From Clostridia bacterium (GTDB taxonomy: Bacteria; Bacillota; Clostridia; CAKSNL01; HGM11501): 19,423 bases of DNA. The stretch is taken from assembly GCA_017390225.1 (NCBI GenBank), contig JAFPCL010000032.1, forward strand, positions 1-19,423, written 5' to 3'. Positions 15,873-19,423 of the stretch are shown piece by piece. Position 1 is the first letter of the stretch. Each line of letters opens with the position of its first letter. Made by a program: the position numbers and the translations under genes. Below the pieces are notes generated by a model. That model was given only the letters and a program-made list of their open reading frames with translations, was not told where the DNA came from and ran no database searches.

Positions 15873-18800
15873 ATGAGCAAAATGAAAAAAATGTTTGCAT
15901 TGCTTTTGGCATTTTCTATGCTTTTCGCATTGATGCCGACAGTATATGCAGCCCCGGCGGTCGAAAGGATGGACATTACAACCGGCACGCCGGACTTGTA
16001 TTCCACGGATAATGGATATACGTATCACGTGGTTGACTTTAACAAGCCCTTTAATCTGAACTACAGAGTTACCGGTGCAAACCAGGTTATCTTTGTGGAT
16101 GCTGTCCACGGCACATCCGATCATGGTGCCGGCGGCACCAATCTGTCCACGGCCTACTACGGTACGCATTATGTGGAATTGCGTGAAGAAACGGAAGCAC
16201 ACACCCCGCAGGCAGACGGATTCGGTTATACGACAATCGGATACAACGACCCGAACGCAACCGGTTTCTACAGAATTAATGCCTACGACAGCGCCAATGC
16301 CGTAAGCTCTGCCTATCTCGACGTTTTTGTTGTGGACAATATGAACAAAAACACCGCAGAAGCCGCAACCTGCTATCAGGAAGGCGATAAGATCTATATT
16401 GGTGCTTGGGGTCTTTCCTATTGGGGCATAAAGACACTGAATGTCTATGTTGGCGGCGAAGATGTTTCCACCTCCAAGTATGAGTATGTTCTCAAGACAA
16501 ATGCTTCGGGGCTTGCTGATGGTTATAAGTATGCAACAACCGATGCCGGCGATTCCGACAAATTCTATGCTCCCTACGGCGTATCCGCTGAAAGCCTGAA
16601 AGTTAATGATATGCCCTTTTACAATTGCTTTAAGGAATTCAGCATCACCAACAAAGAGGGTGGAGATGTTGCCATCAACGGTGAAGCCTATGTTTTGGTA
16701 GAAGCACAGTTCAACGACGGCAGCAGCAAAATTTCCGAAATTCGTAAGTTTGCGGCAGCTGCTGCAAGCAAGCCGGTTGCTACCATCACAGGTGCAGACA
16801 CTGTGGCATTTGGTCAGGAAGCAATGTTGACTTGCGAAACAGAAGCTGTTAACGGCACAATGTCCTATCAGTGGTTCAAAAACGGCACGGCAATTGACGG
16901 TGCTAACAATCGTACCTACACAATTCCTGCAACGGAAGCGTTGGGTGCTTATACCTATTCTTGCGAAGCTACCAATACAGCTTCTACGACAGGTGTGGCA
17001 AGAAAAGAAAACGTTGAATCGGATGTAACGGTTTCTTCTGTCGCTTCCGCTACGGCAGAAAAGGCAGTCACCGTTACCCGCGAGCTTGTATCTGTTGAAG
17101 CAAAGCTTGCTTCCGATATTATTGAAATCAACACTACTACGGAAGTTTCTGCTGTTGCACACTTTGGTGACGGCACCAGCGCAACCGTTGCTCCCACTGC
17201 CGTGGCTTCTTCCGATACAAATGTTGCAAAGGTCAACGGCACTACGATTACAGCTGTTGGCGGCGGTGTTTCCGATATCACCGTAACCTACACGGAAAAT
17301 AATGTAACCAAGACGGGCACGGCTGTTCTTACCGTTAATGCCGGTGAAGACATGGGCAAGCTGGGCGAGAAGACCGTAGCCAACAAGGGTGCAACAAATC
17401 TGAGCACCGAAATGCTGATTGCCGCAAAGAACGTAATGAAAGATACTGCTTCCGTTACCTTTGTTACAGCAGGCATTTCCAACGGTACGGTGACCGCACA
17501 GGGTGTTTACACGCCTGCACAGAAAACCGAACCCGGTGTATATAACGATACCGTAACCTTCTATGCCAGAAATGCGAAAAACAACATCATCGGCAGAGGC
17601 ACTGTGACAGTTTCTTATGAAGTAATCGCAAGCCTTGTTGTTTCCGTAAGCAATGCTTCCATTGTGAAAAACGAAACGGCAACCATTACAACAAGCTACA
17701 CCATGGATAACGGATATGCCGTATCGGTAGATCCTGTATACAGTGTAGAAGGTGCCGCTGTTACTTTGAATGGCAACGTGCTGACCGGTGTGGATTTCGG
17801 TACTGCCATTATTACCGCAACTTATAACGGCCTCAGCGATGAAATTGCAGTGAACGTTCCTGTTCCCGAAGTGATTTATCTGCCCGACGGCAAGACCGCT
17901 CTTTACACGGCAGATGCTGGCATGGAAGTTGTTCTGGAAGAATATGCAAACTACTTCGACTACTACAATGTAGACGATGAAGAAATCGTTGGCGATACCA
18001 CCCACGGCGGCGAAATCGTTGTTGCTCGTGTTTACCTGCACGACGAACTGTCCTTCAATACTGTCGGTGTTGCCCTTGCATTCGATAAGAACAAGCTGGT
18101 TCCCATGAACCCGAGCATGACCAATGGTTCTGTAAAAGCAACCTATGGTAATTCCAAATTCAGCGTAGAAGATGCAATCACTGCAACGCGTGCGGAAGAT
18201 ACGGTTTATGTTTCCAATATTTTAACCGACAAATTTGGTACTGATTTTATCTACGGCTGCATCGGTTCTACCGGTGGCTCTACGGTTTTGGAAGATGGCG
18301 AAACCGTTCAGGTTATGTCTTTCCTGTTTGCTAAGACCGACAGCACCGCTGTTATCGATGAATCTGTTCTTGACTTCTACGGCGGCGAAGACGATGAACT
18401 GAAGCTGACCTACAAGACCAACTGGATCAATAAGGGTAAGGCTATCAACCAGTTCACCGGTCTTGTTACCCCCGATGAAATGACCATTGCAGAAGCATTT
18501 GAAATCACCTATCCCGAAGCTGCTCCCTTCGAAGGCGTAGATTTTGGTAACATTCTCAACAAAGCAGCTGCTTGCACCGGCGACATCGAACTTTATGATG
18601 AAGTTCTTTCTCTTGCCAAAGCACAGCTTGACACGGTTGAAAGTCTGTACTTCTCTGCTAACAAGCTGTCCAACGGTACAGTTACCGCAGAAGGTGTCTA
18701 CACACCCGATCTGAAGAAGAAGGCAGGCTCTTTCCATGATTCTGTCAACTTCACTGCAAAGGATGCAAACGGTGTAGCCGTTGCAATCGGTATTGTGACC

Positions 18801-19423
18801 ATCTCCTATATTGTAGAAGATACACTGACCATCACGGCTAACCCCGCTGAAATCGAACCCGGCAATACGGCAACATTGGTTGCAACCTATGCACTCAATA
18901 ACGGCTATTCCACAACGCCCAACGTGACCTACACGATGGAAGCAAATGATATTGCAACCCTTTCCGGCAATGTGGTTACAGCTAAGGCATACGGCACGAT
19001 TGAAATCAGCGCTACCTATGAAGGCAAGACTGCTACCACCACCGTTACCGTTGTTCCTCCGGAATACATCAATCTTCCCGATGGTACCGTTCTGTACAGC
19101 AGAGGTTCCGGTATGGAAATCGTTCTGGAAGAATACGCAAACTACTTCGACTACTACAACGTAGACGATGAAGAAATCGTTGGCGATATGACCCCCGGCG
19201 GTGAAATCGTTGTTGCACGTGTTTACCTGCATGACGAGCTGTCCTTCAACACTGTTGGTGTTGCCCTTGCATTCGATAAGAGCAAGCTGGTTCCCATGAA
19301 CCCGAGCATGACCAATGGTTCTGTGAAGGCAGTATACGGCGATGCTAAATTCGGCGTAGAAGATGCAATCACCGCAACCCGTGCAGAAGATACGGTTTAT
19401 GTTTCCAGCATCCTGACGGATAA
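15873..19423 (+). CDS. Giant secreted modular surface protein, 3' end missing
   Basis: The frame is open from ATG 15873 to the window edge: 1183 codons with no stop, so the C-terminus lies outside. A signal peptide is clear: basic MSKMKK, a hydrophobic core and VYA before a likely cut after residue 26. The mature part is beta-rich. Residues 27-300 are unrecognised. Residues about 300-388 form an Ig-like domain with C321, W334 (in YQWFKNG) and C364. Residues about 404-490 form a Big_2-like domain. From about residue 496 a 397-residue module repeats in tandem; each has a variable Big-like half and a highly conserved, cohesin-like half. No LPxTG, SLH or dockerin is seen, but such anchors would lie in the missing C-terminus. 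It has its own strong promoter and optimal-codon bias, so it is probably an abundant adhesin, scaffold or S-layer-like protein. Confidence 0.9.
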   Translation, partial: MSKMKKMFALLLAFSMLFALMPTVYAAPAVERMDITTGTPDLYSTDNGYTYHVVDFNKPFNLNYRVTGANQVIFVDAVHGTSDHGAGGTNLSTAYYGTHYVELREETEAHTPQADGFGYTTIGYNDPNATGFYRINAYDSANAVSSAYLDVFVVDNMNKNTAEAATCYQEGDKIYIGAWGLSYWGIKTLNVYVGGEDVSTSKYEYVLKTNASGLADGYKYATTDAGDSDKFYAPYGVSAESLKVNDMPFYNCFKEFSITNKEGGDVAINGEAYVLVEAQFNDGSSKISEIRKFAAAAASKPVATITGADTVAFGQEAMLTCETEAVNGTMSYQWFKNGTAIDGANNRTYTIPATEALGAYTYSCEATNTASTTGVARKENVESDVTVSSVASATAEKAVTVTRELVSVEAKLASDIIEINTTTEVSAVAHFGDGTSATVAPTAVASSDTNVAKVNGTTITAVGGGVSDITVTYTENNVTKTGTAVLTVNAGEDMGKLGEKTVANKGATNLSTEMLIAAKNVMKDTASVTFVTAGISNGTVTAQGVYTPAQKTEPGVYNDTVTFYARNAKNNIIGRGTVTVSYEVIASLVVSVSNASIVKNETATITTSYTMDNGYAVSVDPVYSVEGAAVTLNGNVLTGVDFGTAIITATYNGLSDEIAVNVPVPEVIYLPDGKTALYTADAGMEVVLEEYANYFDYYNVDDEEIVGDTTHGGEIVVARVYLHDELSFNTVGVALAFDKNKLVPMNPSMTNGSVKATYGNSKFSVEDAITATRAEDTVYVSNILTDKFGTDFIYGCIGSTGGSTVLEDGETVQVMSFLFAKTDSTAVIDESVLDFYGGEDDELKLTYKTNWINKGKAINQFTGLVTPDEMTIAEAFEITYPEAAPFEGVDFGNILNKAAACTGDIELYDEVLSLAKAQLDTVESLYFSANKLSNGTVTAEGVYTPDLKKKAGSFHDSVNFTAKDANGVAVAIGIVTISYIVEDTLTITANPAEIEPGNTATLVATYALNNGYSTTPNVTYTMEANDIATLSGNVVTAKAYGTIEISATYEGKTATTTVTVVPPEYINLPDGTVLYSRGSGMEIVLEEYANYFDYYNVDDEEIVGDMTPGGEIVVARVYLHDELSFNTVGVALAFDKSKLVPMNPSMTNGSVKAVYGDAKFGVEDAITATRAEDTVYVSSILTD
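17358..18548 (+). repeat. Tandem 1191-bp module, copy 1
   Basis: First full unit of the repeat within the surface-protein gene, about residues 496-892. Anchors fix the period. The SNGTVTAQGVYTP segment at 17478 recurs at 18669 as SNGTVTAEGVYTP, and the V-L-E-E-Y motif at 17931 recurs at 19122; both distances are exactly 1191 bases. The unit holds a helical/linker start, a Big-like domain (about 587-667) ending in LPDG, an acidic tyrosine-rich stretch (YFDYYNVDDEE), and a beta-sandwich of about 150 residues. The exact left boundary is approximate; the preceding Big_2-like domain does not fit the repeat. Confidence 0.88.
18549..19423 (+). repeat. Tandem 1191-bp module, copy 2 (cut by window end)
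   Basis: Second unit, about 875 of 1191 bases present. The Big-like half is diverged from copy 1 (roughly 40% identical residues by eye, with one-residue indels that cancel out). From 19122 to the edge I counted 33 base differences in 302 against copy 1 (89% identity), and 8 amino acid differences in 100. The strong match runs to the last base, so more of this unit, and perhaps more units, must follow. Confidence 0.85.

Noticed and set aside
15852..18041. 729-codon open frame antisense to the surface-protein gene
   Set aside because: No ribosome binding site or recognisable domain; its composition (Cys, Asn, Gly, Ile, Val rich) is what biased codons of the sense gene give in antisense. The sense frame has a signal peptide, domains and a promoter.
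18222..19232. 336-codon antisense open frame in the repeat region
   Set aside because: It repeats the start of the antisense frame at 15852-18041 because the sense gene is a tandem repeat; same codon-bias artefact.
17358..19423. Long direct repeat considered as a CRISPR array or mobile element duplication
   Set aside because: The 1191-base period is in frame, protein-coding and modular, without short repeats and spacers or transposase genes.
1..19423. tRNA, rRNA, prophage, toxin-antitoxin or defence genes
   Set aside because: Nothing in the sequence supports any of these; the genes are housekeeping, one probable acquired membrane gene and one surface protein.

Overview
The window reads as chromosomal DNA of a low-to-mid GC Firmicute, most likely a Clostridia-type anaerobe. 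The evidence is strong AGGAGG-type ribosome binding sites, TTGACA/TATAAT promoters, a TIGR03960/TIGR03936-type radical SAM pair, and the Firmicute gene order rpsB-tsf-pyrH-frr-uppS-cdsA-dxr-rseP. I cannot name the genus from the sequence. Nearly everything is on the + strand. The exception is a gene fragment at the left edge that reads leftward out of the window.

Layout. (1) 1-201, minus strand: the 5' end of a small membrane protein gene, divergent from the rest, with back-to-back promoters in 202-351. (2) 352-6049: a tightly packed unit of a TIGR03960-type B12-binding radical SAM protein, a TIGR03936/DUF2344 protein (TTG start, 11-base overlap), NAD-dependent DNA ligase (ligA), and an FAD-dependent oxidoreductase whose start codon overlaps the ligA stop. 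(3) 6116-7297: an AT-rich gene for a polytopic membrane protein that looks foreign against its neighbours. (4) 7298-7595: intergenic region with a promoter and a structured leader for rpsB. (5) 7596-14431: translation, nucleotide, envelope and isoprenoid genes rpsB, tsf, (hairpin/terminator), pyrH, frr, uppS, cdsA, dxr, (9-bp perfect hairpin), rseP. (6) 14440-15681: a DEDDh 3'-5' exonuclease with an N-terminal four-cysteine zinc-knuckle-like motif. It sits where many Firmicutes carry ispG and polC. (7) A rho-independent terminator at about 15706-15739, then a near-consensus extended -10 promoter. (8) 15873-19423: a very large secreted modular protein, open at the window end, that is easily missed because it has no stop codon in the window.

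How they fit together. Region 5 couples protein synthesis (S2, EF-Ts, ribosome recycling factor) to UMP supply (PyrH) and to envelope lipid synthesis: MEP pathway (Dxr), undecaprenyl diphosphate (UppS), CDP-diacylglycerol (CdsA) and site-2 proteolysis (RseP). The last gene is a separate transcription unit. Its promoter is strong and its codon choice resembles that of rpsB and tsf, so an abundant surface or secreted protein is likely.

The most notable item is that surface protein. It has a signal peptide, an unrecognised N-terminal region, an Ig-like domain with canonical Cys-Trp-Cys spacing, a Big_2-like domain, then a tandem module with a period of exactly 1191 bp (397 codons). Each module has a variable Big-like half and an almost invariant half that resembles a cohesin-type beta-sandwich. 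The invariant halves match at 269 of 302 bases where they can be compared, while the Big-like halves are much more diverged.
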